DNA from: Amblyomma americanum
Lineage: Eukaryota > Arthropoda > Arachnida > Ixodida > Ixodidae
Length of the DNA: 64,000 nt
Reading direction: 5' to 3'
NCBI RefSeq assembly: GCF_052857255.1
Contig: NC_135500.1
Span: 54,771,272 to 54,835,271 of the forward strand
In this document: piece by piece, positions 33,470 to 44,294 of the stretch
How positions within the stretch are numbered: position 1 is the stretch's first letter
How the letters are laid out: every line of letters starts with the position of its first letter
Position numbers and translations under genes: made by a program
The notes under the pieces: generated by a model
The model's input: only the letters and a program-made list of their open reading frames with translations
Database searches by the model: none
Told to the model about the DNA's origin: nothing

Positions 33470-33785
33470 TTCTCTGGCAACCTCGTTAACGTGCCCTTCT
33501 GGCGTCATCACAACCTGCTCACGGGATTGGGAGCAAAGCGCGCACCGTGGGAGGTGGCAGGTAAATTATTTATCGGCCGCGAGAGGTTGCTCGGGCAGAG
33601 CAACCTCGGTCGCACAAGCCTCGCAGGTGGCAGCATCTATCATTACAAGGCAGTGATGCGTCGCTTAACCGCTGCACCACTGCGGAAGGAGTGATATGCA
33701 AACTCCCAGCGACCTAGGAATGTAGAGTCGAGAATGACTAGTTCTGCATATATGAACACTCATCCTATAACGCTGTCGCGTCCTA
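33470..33785 (-). mobile_element. Second SINE family, copy 3
   Basis: Contains 'gcgtcgcttaaccgctgcac' (inverse of the A-box head), 'actcccagcgacctaggaat' and 'aacgctgtcgcgtcc' at the end. It is preceded by two C-runs at about 33366-33393. Confidence 0.6.
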
Positions 33786-34574
33786 CCCTTGCGCCGGAGA
33801 AGTGTCTTCTCCAGTTTTCCTTTGCCTATAGTTCCCGAAGCATCCTTTAAATTTCATGGTGTTGTTTCAAATTCGCCATGCCCTTTAAATACAGTTTTTA
33901 ATCTTGAACTTTTACCCTTACGACACCGCTCTGCTTTTGAGCCGCCATTATCCGGGTCGCTTTTTGCGAACATCTATCGCAGATTGATTCACATAAACAT
34001 TGTTATCTCTAATCCCTAGAGCATCAAGCAGTCACTATGCCTGCTTTGATATCTGAATGGGTACCACCACATTGCAGTATTAAGTGTTCTGTCTGCAAAA
34101 CTGATTAACACAGCGCAACGAACGAGGAATCTATGAACCAACTAGCCCACACCAGAATTTACTTAGAATAAAATGTTCATTTGTTTGTAGAGATTTACGA
34201 CGGAATGTACATGTGTCATCTACTTGGTTAATTTTTGTACCTTCGCACTGTAAGCAGATTACTTGTTATTAATTACGTGGTTGTGTAATTTTGCAATCAA
34301 CTGATTACTTTTTCAAACGCCAACGTCTCGTGTTTTTCTGTGATAGATTGCAGGTAATCAATTACATGCACGCAGAAACGGGTACTGGGCGAAGCTTCCG
34401 TGGCGATGTGTTTGCGTCAAATAGTTCAGCCGCGCACGAATGTGCTCATGGCTGCCTGATGTGTAGCGCTTCCCGGGGTATTCGTTCCAGTGTAGCTGAC
34501 GCCATATATGGATGCTTCTTGCAATACGTCTTGCCTAGCTGATTCGATGCAATCAGAAAAAATGTTTTTTCCTT
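33786..34574. other. Unassigned stretch
   Basis: No supported gene; AT-rich. Confidence 0.45.
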
Positions 34575-34583
34575 CAACTGTTC
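34575..34583. repeat. SINE target duplication, left (partner 34900-34908)
   Basis: 'caactgttc' occurs on both sides of the SINE without mismatch. Confidence 0.85.
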
Positions 34584-34899
34584 TTGACCCGCCGCGGTGG
34601 CTCAGTGGTTAGGGCGCTCGACTACTGATCCGGAGTTCCCGGGTTCGAACCCGACCGCGGCGGCTGCGTTTTTATGGAGGAAAAACGCTAAGGCGCCCGT
34701 GTGCTGTGCGATGTCAGTGCACGTTAAAGATCCCCAGGTGGTCGAAATTATGCCGGAGCCCTCCACTACGGTACCTAATTCTTCCTTTCTTCTTTCACTC
34801 CCTCTCTTATCCCTTCCCTTACGGCGCGGTTCAGGTGTCCAACGATATATGAGACAGATACTGCGCCATTTCGTTTCCCCAAAAAACCAACCAACCAAC
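34584..34899 (+). mobile_element. Full-length tRNA-derived SINE, young copy
   Basis: The head 'gccgcggtggctcagtggtt' holds the A-box, and 'gggttcgaaccc' at 34641-34652 is a perfect B-box. The body is as in the copies at 10011 and 31730, and the tail is 'aaaaaaccaaccaaccaacc'. It is flanked by perfect 9-bp target duplications 'caactgttc' at 34575-34583 and 34900-34908. Intact promoter boxes and perfect duplications mark a recent insertion. It would be transcribed by RNA polymerase III and moved by a LINE reverse transcriptase. The head resembles a tRNA, but the element is not a tRNA gene. Confidence 0.92.
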
Positions 34900-34908
34900 C
34901 AACTGTTC

Positions 34909-35385
34909 GAAACAGGGCAAAGAAGGCGTGGTCGACGATAAGGAATACTAACAAGACGGGCGCTCACTACCAACTAATTCACTTAGCTTCAAAGAGACAT
35001 ATTTAATGGGTACAGCCATCGCCCATGCAAATCGATCACACGATCATGCCATAAACTTATATTTCTCTGTGTAGTCATTGCTTACTAACGTCACACGCTA
35101 CAGTTCAACACAGCCAAAAAATCAAGAAAGTCTGTATATTTCCGTAAAACCTCGAATAAGCAAAAATCCTGTGTTCACCAACGCAGAATCATATGTCTTA
35201 GCCAGGCTTCGTCAAAACAGAAAAAAAACAAAAGGACAGAAACAAGGAACCAGTGTAGACAGTTAAAACCATTCGTAGCAAAGCATTGTCAAAAATTAAA
35301 AACAAAGTGATCACTGTCTTAGGGTAATGAAGACATAAAAACCGAAGAAAAGACAACAGGAATCAGCTTCCATCAGAAAGAAACA
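34909..35385. other. Unassigned stretch
   Basis: AT-rich. The sequence 'aacaagacgggcgctcacta' near 34950 vaguely recalls the ends of Penelope-like elements, but nothing coding supports that. Confidence 0.3.
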
Positions 35386-38225
35386 AATTTTTATTTATTT
35401 ATTTGAAATACTGCCAGTCTCTAGTTGAGACCTTAGCAGGTGGGCATAACACGTATCACAGCAGAGGATAACATTTCTAAAAGCGGCTGTGCGAAAGACA
35501 GCTATAAATTAGACAGTTCATATCACAGAAAAAAACTCAAAAGAAGTTGACACATTTGCCCAAGTAACTGAAGAAAAAACGTGCTCGCTCGAAAAATGAA
35601 CATTAACATGGGCACAACACGTCGTGTACAAAAATGCAGAAAAATATTTCTAACCACTCCTCTAGTTTTAAAACACGGCTTCTAGTTCGGTACAAAAATT
35701 TGAAAATGAATCGGCGTTAGTTATGGATTCGTCTAGACGGTTCCATTCTCTTGTTACGTTACTAGCGGGAAGAAAGAATTTTTGAAGATGTCACTGTGAT
35801 AAGGATATTCGGTTAGCGTATACGCGTGCTGGTGTCTTATTGCACGTTTTAGTGACAGTGAAATGTACTTTGATGAATCGATCTTAAAAGTGTTATTAAG
35901 GAGCCGATAAAGAAATTTTAGTCGCGCGCGCTTTGCCCTTGTTGACAGCGTTTCAAGCCTGGAGATTTCAGCTAGTTGTGTTGGTGAGTCGTTTTTTTTG
36001 TATCTGTTGTGAGTAACCTCACTGCTTTACGTTGAATTCTTTCAAGTCGCGAAATATTGGTTACAGACTGAGGAAACCAAACAGTGTTAGCATATTCTAG
36101 TACAGGCCTAATAAACGTTTTATAAGCTAAAATTTTAGTTTCTGTTGGCGCAAGACGAAGACACCTCTTAAGAAAGAACAGTTTTCGTAATGCAGTTGAA
36201 GTAATGTTGGCAATGTGTTTGCCCCATCTAAGATCGTTAGTTAATGTAACTCCTAAGTATTTGTTTTCATTGACGAAGGCCAGTGGAGTACCATTGATTT
36301 TTTACAAGAAATTTGATGGTTGCTTTTTTCTAGTTACAGCAATAGCTACAGATTTCACTTTTTTAATTGACATTTGCCAAGCACTACACCAATCCGAAAG
36401 TTTTGGCAATGATCTGTTAAGTATGGCATGATATTGATGGCTTCTGATTTCTCTGTAAATTATGCAATCGTCTGCAAAGAGTTTGATGTTACAGGTAATG
36501 GCGGTGGTAATGTCATTAATAAATATAAGAAACAGCAGTGGCCCAAGGACAGACCCTTGAGGAACTCCGGATGTGACTGGTACCGTTTCAGATTAAATGT
36601 CATTATACAAAACGAGTTGGGAACGTTGCCACAAGAAATCTGTAATCCAAGCCAAAAGTTCCCCATCACCGATGTAACCCCGTAGTTTTACGATTAGTTT
36701 GGAATGGCATACGCAGTCGAAGGCTTTAGCAAAGTCGAGTAATATGATGTCAGTTTGGCTGTTTTTGTCAATACTTAAAACTAAGTCATGCACAACTTCT
36801 GTTAATTGAGTAACTGTTGATAAGCCGCGGCGAAATCTATGCTGATGAGGCGATAATAAGTTATTGCACTCTATAGACTCTGTTAGGTGCTTTGAAATTA
36901 TATGTTCTAGTGTTTTACATGCGGTACTATTGAGTGATATCGGCCTGAAGATGGAATCCAAAGAAGTATTGCCTGATTTATGGATCGGCAATACCTTGGC
37001 GATTTTCCAGTCGTCTGGTAGTCTGCAAGTGGCAAGGGATTTACGGTAGATTAGAACTAGGTACCTGCTGCAGAGTTCGACATATCGTTTTAAAAAGGCG
37101 TTTGGAATTTCATCTGGGCCACTTGCTTTTTTACTGTCCAGACCGAGCAGAAGATTGAAAACACCAGCGTCGGTAATGCTAAGAAACCAATTTCCGAGCC
37201 ACTGCATAATTCTGCTCTGTGTATAACACAGTTATCTACAGTAAAAACTGAACGAAAGTAATCATTGTAAGCATTTGCTTTTTTAATTTTTTCTTCAAGT
37301 AGCAAGTGTGAAGTATTATTTCTGTTGGTGCTAAAATGTTTCCAGAACCGTCGCGGATTATTCGTGAGGAAATTAGGAAGTGTAACCTGAAAGTAGCGTT
37401 GTTTGGCCATTTTTGCTTTTTGCTTAAAGTCTGAGGTAGCATGCGCCAGTTTACTTGTTTCAAGGGCGGTTATCCTTTGGATTTCATGTTCTGCCTGAGC
37501 CGTTTAACTCGTCGTTTTGCATGAATAACCTCACGTGTAATCCAAGGATTTTTTGTTCGAGGGCGTTTTCTTAACAGCGGTACAAAATGAGATATACAGT
37601 GACCTACAATGTTCTTAAACTTCAGCCAGAGAGCATTAATATCTGTATCTGTATTGCATGAAAGTGCGGAAAAGGAATGAAATTCATGTTCGAGATAAGT
37701 GAGTATGCTAGCATCGTCAGCTTTGTCAAAGTTACGCACCGTTGTTAATTCAGTTCGAGGCGTGATAGTGATCTCCAGGGGTAGTTCGCATTTGGGAATA
37801 TCATGGTCAGACATCCCATGAGTATAACTCGAGTATTGGGATTGCGAATGTGACGTTGCATGAACTCTTGAATGATTTTTATGCTCTCGTGCCCTGAAGA
37901 TGGGCTACGATAAACACAACCTATGACAATATGAGCACCATGGGCTTCTAGCTTACAATATATGGCCTCGGCTTCTTCTACATCTGGGAGGATGACAAAA
38001 GAAAAGTGTTTTTTTATTAGTAGCGCTACGCCCCCGCCACGTGTCTGGCGATCTTTGCGTATTACTGAATAGTTTGGAGCGCCGATTTCATCATTCGAAA
38101 TGTTTGCCGTCAGCAACGTTTCGGTGATGCCTACTATAGCGGGATCGTGCTCTAGTAGTAAGTACTCAAGGTGATCAGTTTTGTTGAGGATACTTCGGGC
38201 ATTTATGTTTAGTATTGTTAAGTCC
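35386..38225 (-). pseudogene. CR1/L2-like LINE ORF2 with 3' end, broken
   Basis: Minus strand. The endonuclease starts near 38225 ('LTILNINARSIL') and continues 'IVGITETLLTANI' and 'RKDRQTRGGGVALLIKKHF'. The D of the GDFN box has changed ('ILMGCLTMIF'), so catalysis is lost. 'MSDHDIPKCEL' and 'RPRTKNPWITREVIHAKRR' follow (37814-37470). The RT (37207-36593) has 'LLGLDSKKASGPDEIPNAFL', 'DSIFRPISLNSTACKTLEH', 'IILLDFAKAFDCVCHSKLIV'. The remainder down to about 35680 is in pieces. The tail is (AAAT)n at 35386-35405. No ORF1 is present, so the copy is 5'-truncated. It is the same family as the LINE at 21042-25322. Confidence 0.85.
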
Positions 38226-38349
38226 TTGATTGCACCCTGCGTGCATCACGCTGCACCCTGCGTGCAAATGACGTGCATCTCAGAGCATGATTCGTGCTTT
38301 CGATCACTAAGCTTTGCACAGACCTTGCGAAGTTTGTATGGGCAGAGAA

Positions 38350-39028
38350 GCCCACGACACCCAGCGCCTGTTTAAATTCCTGGCCGTGCGACACTGTCTT
38401 CAGTGGGCACCGGAGTCGCAACAGCAACATGGCATAAATTCCGTCTCTCTGCACTTCGCAGGCGTTCCTGACGTCTTTTCTGCTCTGGTCAGCGTTTGCT
38501 ACTGCGCCTTCACCAAGCCGTTCATATTGTGTGGCATCGCCGAATCACCCCGCCTGTCCCAATATCTACGCCCCGCTGCATCCACCCAGACAGATGCGTC
38601 CATCCTACGGCGCATATACGTCCCTTTCGATGACGTCGACACCCAGCGCCTATTTAAATTCCTGGCCGTGCGACACCGTCTTCAGTGGGCACCGGAGTAG
38701 CAACAGCAACATGGCCTACATTCCGTCTCTCTGCACTTCGCAGGCGTTCCTGACGTCTTTTCTGCTCTGGGCAGCGTTTGCTACCGCGCCTTCACCAAGC
38801 CGTTCAGATTGTGTGGCATCGCCGAATCACCCCGCCGGTCCCGATATCTACGCCCCGCTGCATCCACCCAGACAGATGCATCCATCCTACGGCGCATATA
38901 CGTCACCTACGATGACGTCGACACGCAACGCCTATTTAAATTCCTGGCCGTGTGATTCCGTCTTCAGTGGGCACCGGAGTAGCAACAGCAACATGGCCTA
39001 CATTCCGTCTCTCTGCACTTCGCAGGCG
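38350..39028 (+). promoter_or_regulatory. Three tandem 282-bp LINE promoter units (last partial)
   Basis: 'tttaaattcctggccgtg' recurs at 38371, 38653 and 38935, always 282 bp apart. Each unit has a TATA-like 'ctatttaaa' ('ctgtttaaa' in the first) and an initiator-like 'ttcagtg' about 31 bp downstream (TCAGT at 38400, 38682, 38964). The spacing is that of a pol II core promoter. Units 2 and 3 also have 'gatgacgtcgac', a CRE-like site, about 20 bp upstream of the TATA box (38631 and 38913). Each unit then has 'caacatggc', a possible start codon, about 30 bp after the initiator. The first unit is cut upstream of its CRE. This fits a LINE that replenishes its promoter by tandem units. Confidence 0.75.
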
Positions 39029-39758
39029 TGTAAGCCCTTTTCCTTGTATGCTAAAAGAAGCGATGATATCTTCTTGTTGCTGCTCTCGTGCCCACAAGTG
39101 TTTTCTGAAATTATCTGCGAGTGTTTTCATATGTCCGTGCTCTTACTTTGCTGTGGCGACATCGAATCCAATCCAGGACCGAACACCCGCTCAGAATCTC
39201 ACCTTGAAACACAAACATTACCCGATGAAACCTAGGAACAGATGGCCGTTGTTTTCAAAATTCTTAAGGATATTCAAATGCGATCTGTTCAGTCCTCTAA
39301 GGGTCAAACAGAATTAGTTGCCCATGTTAAAGCAATCAAGGGTAGCCAAAAAAACATCGAAACTAAGATTGGCTGCATCCAAGAAGGACTTGAGACCCTT
39401 GAAGAAAAAAACAAAGTGATTTGACGACTTCGAAGAGCAGGTTGCAGGTTTCCAAAAAACTTTGGAATCCTGCAACACTCAACTTGATTCTGCAAAATCT
39501 CGCTTTATTGACCTGGAGGACAGATCGCTAAGAAATAATGTAATTTTTCATGGTTTCCCTAATTCTCGGGAATCATGGGAGGAATCTGATGCCCTTATCG
39601 TCAACACGCTAACACGTCTTCACGTCAACTTACCTGATATGGCGATTGAATGCGCTGATCATCTCGGTTCGTACTCGCCTAACAAATGCCGCCCCATCAT
39701 TGCAAAATTTAGCCACAACAAAATAAAAGAAAAATGTTTTCCGTACGTAATTAACTAA
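38991..39758 (+). pseudogene. LINE ORF1 with 2A-like motif, broken
   Basis: The ATG at 38991 sits in the last promoter unit ('MAYIPSLCTSQA'). The frame continues through a hydrophobic stretch ('IFLLLLSC', 'MSVLLLCC') to 'GDIESNPGP' at 39155-39181, a 2A-like motif. It stops at 39235. The downstream part reads 'MAVVFKILKDIQMRSVQSSK' and 'LETLEEKNKVI' (coiled-coil-like), then after a TGA 'DSAKSRFIDLEDRSLRNNVI' and 'RPIIAKFSHNKIKEK'. Several lesions are present. It is the same ORF1 type as 24162-24920, but the sequences differ strongly, so the two LINEs are different families. Confidence 0.75.
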
Positions 39759-40036
39759 AAGGACATGACATCGCAATATCTGATGACTACTCATCCGACA
39801 CCCGATATGCTCGAAGTAAACTGATAGCATTTGCAATGAGTTTGCCGGGAACACCCTTCTTTCATCTGCGCTACAAGAAATTATCCGCGAACAAGAAACT
39901 GTATATGTACGATCATGTGAACGACAGCGTGACAGAATGTGCCTCTCAAACAATACATGTTGATGCGCAGCAGTGCACCTCATCCCCTGGCAGTGCGTAG
40001 CGAGGGGCGAGGGGCAGTGGTAGTCGTTTATCCCCC

Positions 40037-42812
40037 GTGTCAGTCCTGTTTACTAACATTCAAAGCATTAAAAACAAACACGACTCGTGCACTTCTTCAG
40101 TAGACACCTGTAACACAGATATCGTTGTACTTACTGAAACGTGGCTGCATGCGCATGTTCGTGACCACGACATTTTCTTAACCGCTCATCACTTCTCTGT
40201 TTATCGCTTCGACCGCACGATAAAAGAAGGTGTGGTGTTCTTCTGGCTATTAACAAACACTTGCACTCTCAGCATATTAGTATTACTACTAACTTGGAGA
40301 TAGTATGGGCAGTTATTGAAATAAATTTTCAAGAAAATATAATTGGTGCATGTTATCGTTCTCCTACTCACTCTGCCTCCATTGTTGACGAATTACAAGA
40401 TGCGATCAACATCGTCATAACACGCCATCCTTTTTTGCCCCTGTTTTTGCTTGGCGATTTCAATATTCTAAACATCCCATGGAATAACGAACCCATTATC
40501 ATGCACCCTTTTTCTACGTTGGCAAAAGATTTTCTCGACTTGTGTGCGTTATTCTCTTTCAGTCAACTCATAACACAGCCTACCAGAACCGCACCACATG
40601 CTGCTAATACTCTTGACCTACTGCTAACAACTCGGCCCGAATTTATTTCCAACATTAATTATTTACCTCCCCTGAGCGACCATTCTCTTATTAATTTCAA
40701 CATCAATATTTCACGGCCAAAAATTATAAAGAAAACCAAGACCATTCGGGACTACAAGAAAGCAGATTTTGATTCCATTAACAAAGAGCTGTGTATATTT
40801 CTTGACGCTTTCCTCATAGATTTCGACGACCGCAGTGTGCAAAAGAACTGGGACATGTTTGTTACTAAAACCAGTGAATTAATAGAAAAGATTATCCCTA
40901 CATACACTGTTTCTACTAACGGTCATGCTCCCTGGTACAACACTCACATCAAGCGCTTATCTAACAGAAAAAAAACGTTCATATAAATTAGCTGAAACAT
41001 CCGCTAACAGTGCAAAATGGGCAGCCTACAAACGTGCATCTAACGACAACATCACAGCCCCTAAAAATGCAAAAGATAAATTTTTAAGAAACACATTGCC
41101 ATCTATGCTATCTACCAACACGAAAAAGTTTTGTCGCACCATAAACCCAAAGAATGACGACATAATAACTCTTGTCGATGGCGATGAAAACGTCATCCCG
41201 CCGGCCGATTCTGCATCCATGTTTAATGAAGTTTTTACATGCAACTTTTCGAAACATGCCCATGCCACTCATCCGACTACACATTCTTGCGATTTTGATG
41301 TTATGTACCCTTTATCCATTGAACCAGTCGGCGTAGAAAAAGTAATCACATCACTGAAACTTTCATCTGCTCCTGGCTGCAACCTAGTCAATCCAAAGTT
41401 TCTGAAGAACACGAACTCATATTGTTCTGTTACAGTGTCAAATAATTTTCAGCAATCACTTGACAAAAGTTCACTGCCTGCTGAACAGAAGGTTGGCCAG
41501 GTGGTTCCACTTCACAAATCAGGTACGAAACATTGCCCACTTAACTATCGGCCCATTTCTTTAACCAGTATACCATGCAAAATTTTTGAACATATACTCT
41601 TTTCTCAGATTGCCAACTTTTTAGAAGCGAATTCATTTTTTTCACAATTTCAGCATGGCTTTCGCAGAACATACTCATGTGAAACCCAACTAGTATCGTT
41701 CACACATAAACTGCACCTAATACTTGATCACTCATCAGTAGCTGACTTAATCTTTTTAGATTTTTGAAAAGCATTTGATAAGTTGTGTAATTGCTTATTA
41801 ATCTACAAACTGCATCAGCTAAAACTTGATGCCAAAATTCTGTACTGGCTTGAGGTTTTCCTTACTAACCGCTCACAGTTTGTCTCAGTTAAAGACGTAA
41901 CCTCGAAGAAATGTCGTCTAATCGGGTGTAGCATAAGGCTCAGTGCTTGAGCCTCTTTTATTTCTAATTTACATTAACGACTTAGCTTCCTGTGTCTCCT
42001 CGCACATTCACTTATTTGCTGATGATTGCGCATTTTTCACCGAAATAACTTGTGATGACGACATAACAAGGCTCCAATCAGACCTTAATGCTGTTTCTAC
42101 ATGGTGTAAATTATGGTTAATGGAACTGAATGTTAATAAATGAAAATTTATGCGGATGTCAAGAAACGCTAACGAACTTCCTGTGTATTGTCTTAATAAC
42201 GCACCGTTAGATCCGGTAACTAGTTACAATTATCTCGGCCTTCACATCACCTCTGATCTAACTTGGAACGTTCACATCGCGCATATAACATCCAGCGCTC
42301 ACTGAATGCTTGGATACTTACGACGCAACTTTTCCAAAGCGCCTTCCTTTTTAAAATTACTCCTTTATAAAACTCTAATACGGCCCAAGCTTGAGTACGC
42401 CACGTCAATTTGGGATCCAGGCCAATCAAACCTAACGCAGGCATTGGAAATGGTTCAAAATAATTCTACTCGATTCATTCTTTCTAACTATACCTGAACA
42501 GCAAGTATCAGTGCCATGATATTTAGCCTTAACTTTTCATCCCTGTTATCACATCGCAAAATTTTTCGTCTCTGCCTTTTTCACAAATTATTCTATCACC
42601 CGCAGCTTCGTACCGAATTTTTCTCACCACCTGAGTACGTATCGCCGAGACTTGACCACATTCATAAGGTTGGCATCTCTTTCTACAGAACAAAAACTTC
42701 TTTTCAGTCATTCGTGCCACGCACATCGAATGAGTGGAATCACCTTTCTTCTTCGACGGCCATCATCACCGATCATCAGTTATTCAAGAACGTTCTCGCT
42801 GACATTGTATAA
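40037..42812 (+). pseudogene. LINE ORF2 (endonuclease and RT), broken
   Basis: Endonuclease: 'LFTNIQSIKNKHDSC' and 'IVVLTETWLHAHVRDHDIFL' (40037-40303), then after a frameshift 'IIGACYRSPTHSASIVDEL', 'FLLGDFNILNIPW', 'NTLDLLLTTRPEFI' and 'PLSDHSLINFNI' (40261-40986). RT: 'LSSAPGCNLVNPKFL', 'VGQVVPLHKSG', 'NYRPISLTSIPCKIFEHIL', 'QHGFRRTYSCETQL', then 'LIFLDF' with a TGA in place of the next codon, then 'KAFDK' (41767). 'EPLLFLIYINDL' and 'LFADDCAFF' are at 41943-42060. The C-terminus is at 42306-42812 ('LLLYKTLIRPKLEYATSIW'). At least four lesions are present. RT catalytic aspartates are retained in the codons. Confidence 0.85.
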
Positions 42813-42983
42813 CTAGGCTACATTTTTATATATTGTTATTTTATTTTCTCCTTAACGTCTTAGCTAACTATGTGTATGTAGAAGTCATGTTTGTACCTTG
42901 TCTGCTTCATTAACTCTAGTTTGCTAAATTTATTTCACTTTTTGTAACCACTCCCCTCTATAATGCCGTAGTGGCCCTGAGGG

Positions 42984-42988
42984 TATAA

Positions 42989-43071
<83 letters not shown>

Positions 43072-43073
43072 AT
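42984..43073 (+). repeat. (AATA)n microsatellite tail of the LINE
   Basis: About 21 perfect units with no interruption. A pure tail of this length fits a young end or later slippage. Confidence 0.9.
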
Positions 43074-43074
43074 G

Positions 43075-43576
43075 AGATATCTATTTGACATCTTCTTAAT
43101 GTTGAGCAGGTTTTCACAAATGCTGGAAATAAATGCACTGGAGTAAGCAGCACTAATCAGGCTAGCCACTTTGGCATCAAAGCTTTGACTCAAAAGGTGG
43201 GGCCAAGATTTATTGAGAGCCGCCTGAGGATTATTGCTAGCTACAGCCCGTTTTACCAGCTTAATGAACCCTTTGGAAAGGTCGCGCACTTTTATTGGAT
43301 CTGGGGTGGTACATCCCGAACACATGCGGCTCAGAGAACTTATAAAAACTGCATCGCGTTCAGGAGCAAACTCACAGGTGAACGCGATTCTATTTGGGTA
43401 TGTGATGTAGATGCGTAAGATTTCATTAGTGCTAGACACCATGTTGTCAGGTTGCACCTCTTGTACGAAGGCAAGGTAGGTAATCGTCTGCGCAGCGGTA
43501 CACCTTTCTCCCATGTAGGCCAAAAATGTTTTCTTGAATTCTCGGTCCATCACTGACGGGTACATCTCGCACAGTA
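43075..43576 (-). CDS. Unidentified coding exon, interrupted by a LINE tail
   Basis: On the minus strand the exon begins after 'ctcagtttttccag' (acceptor at 43577). It stays open for about 165 codons, into the LINE tail. It reads 'CEMYPSVMDREFKKTFLAYM', 'CTAAQTITYLAFVQEVQPDN', 'RIAFTCEFAPERDAVFISSL', 'RMCSGCTTPDPIKVRDLSKG' and 'SWPHLLSQSFDAKVASLISA'. There are five or more cysteines, a balanced composition and no low complexity, so it looks like a real extracellular or secreted protein. I do not recognise the family. The frame runs straight into the (AATA)n tail, so the 3' part of the exon is lost or displaced. It could be a relic of a duplicated gene. It lies on the opposite strand to, and inside, the proposed long intron. 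Confidence 0.5.
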
Positions 43577-44294
43577 CTGGAAAAACTGAGAAACCTATAC
43601 ATATTCCGCACTTCCGTACACAAAACTGATCACCGAAGCTAATTGTTGTTAATTGTATGTAGAATTAAAGCACTAAAGTAAAGAATTAAAGTGAACTCTA
43701 GTAGAATTAAAGTACTGACCATAACGAAGCACGGCGCTTAATAGAGGGCGTAGCAACTAGCATCGAAGAATTGCGCAAATACGCGCTGGTGCGCAAGGTG
43801 TTTATATGAACGGTATAACACCGCCTTACCCTCGAGCGTTTACATTGAAGCGTTCAGTGTAGCGGTCGATGTCTTCACGAGGAAACTCCAAATAATCAGC
43901 GACGAATATTTTGAAAACAACTGGTACTGGAATTTAACGCGTATAAAAATATCAAGCAAGCCGCACCAGTTTAACGCAGTTTAAGTTTGTGTAATAGCAA
44001 TAAAGTTCAACGAAAAGTTACACGATAATGATCGATTACTGTAACTATTCACTTACTTTTTTGGGGCAGTAGTTGACCCCTGTAATCAGATACGTACATT
44101 TCAGATGTAGTAATTGTGATTGTAATCAGTTACTTATTTTCTGTAACGTGTACAAGACTGATTGTAGGACTGCGTGATTGAGCGCCAAGCAGTCGGGCGA
44201 TGCTTCTTGAGTTAGCCTATAACGGTGACTTCCTTCTTTGCCTATTTCAATTTCTATATAGTTCTACAGTCTGCTTCTTTTCCACAGAACTAAT
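43577..44294. other. Unassigned stretch
   Basis: AT-rich; holds the acceptor of the minus-strand exon at its left edge and nothing else recognised. Confidence 0.45.

Larger units (their letters stand above)
38341..43074 (+). mobile_element. CR1/L2-like LINE with tandem 5' promoter units
   Basis: Plus strand. Tandem 282-bp units run 38350-39028. ORF1 with a 2A-like motif is at 38991-39758, ORF2 at 40037-42812, and a 3' end with 'gccctgagggtataataaat' leads into an (AATA)n tail of about 85 bp ending near 43073. It lies head to head with the LINE at 35386-38225. ORF1 and ORF2 both carry stops and frameshifts. It ends inside the open frame of a minus-strand exon (43075-43576). Confidence 0.85.

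Noticed and set aside
34584..34670. Functional tRNA gene
   Set aside because: A- and B-boxes are present, but the stems do not form a standard cloverleaf by eye and the sequence continues into the SINE body.
34909..35000. Penelope-like element end
   Set aside because: Only a vague resemblance, with no RT or GIY-YIG coding nearby.
38350..39028. Regular direct repeats as a CRISPR-like or satellite array
   Set aside because: Units are 282 bp with no spacers, only two and a half copies, and they lead directly into LINE ORF1.
42930..43150. Minus-strand frame of repeated YLFI as a membrane protein
   Set aside because: It is only the translation of the (AATA)n microsatellite tail.
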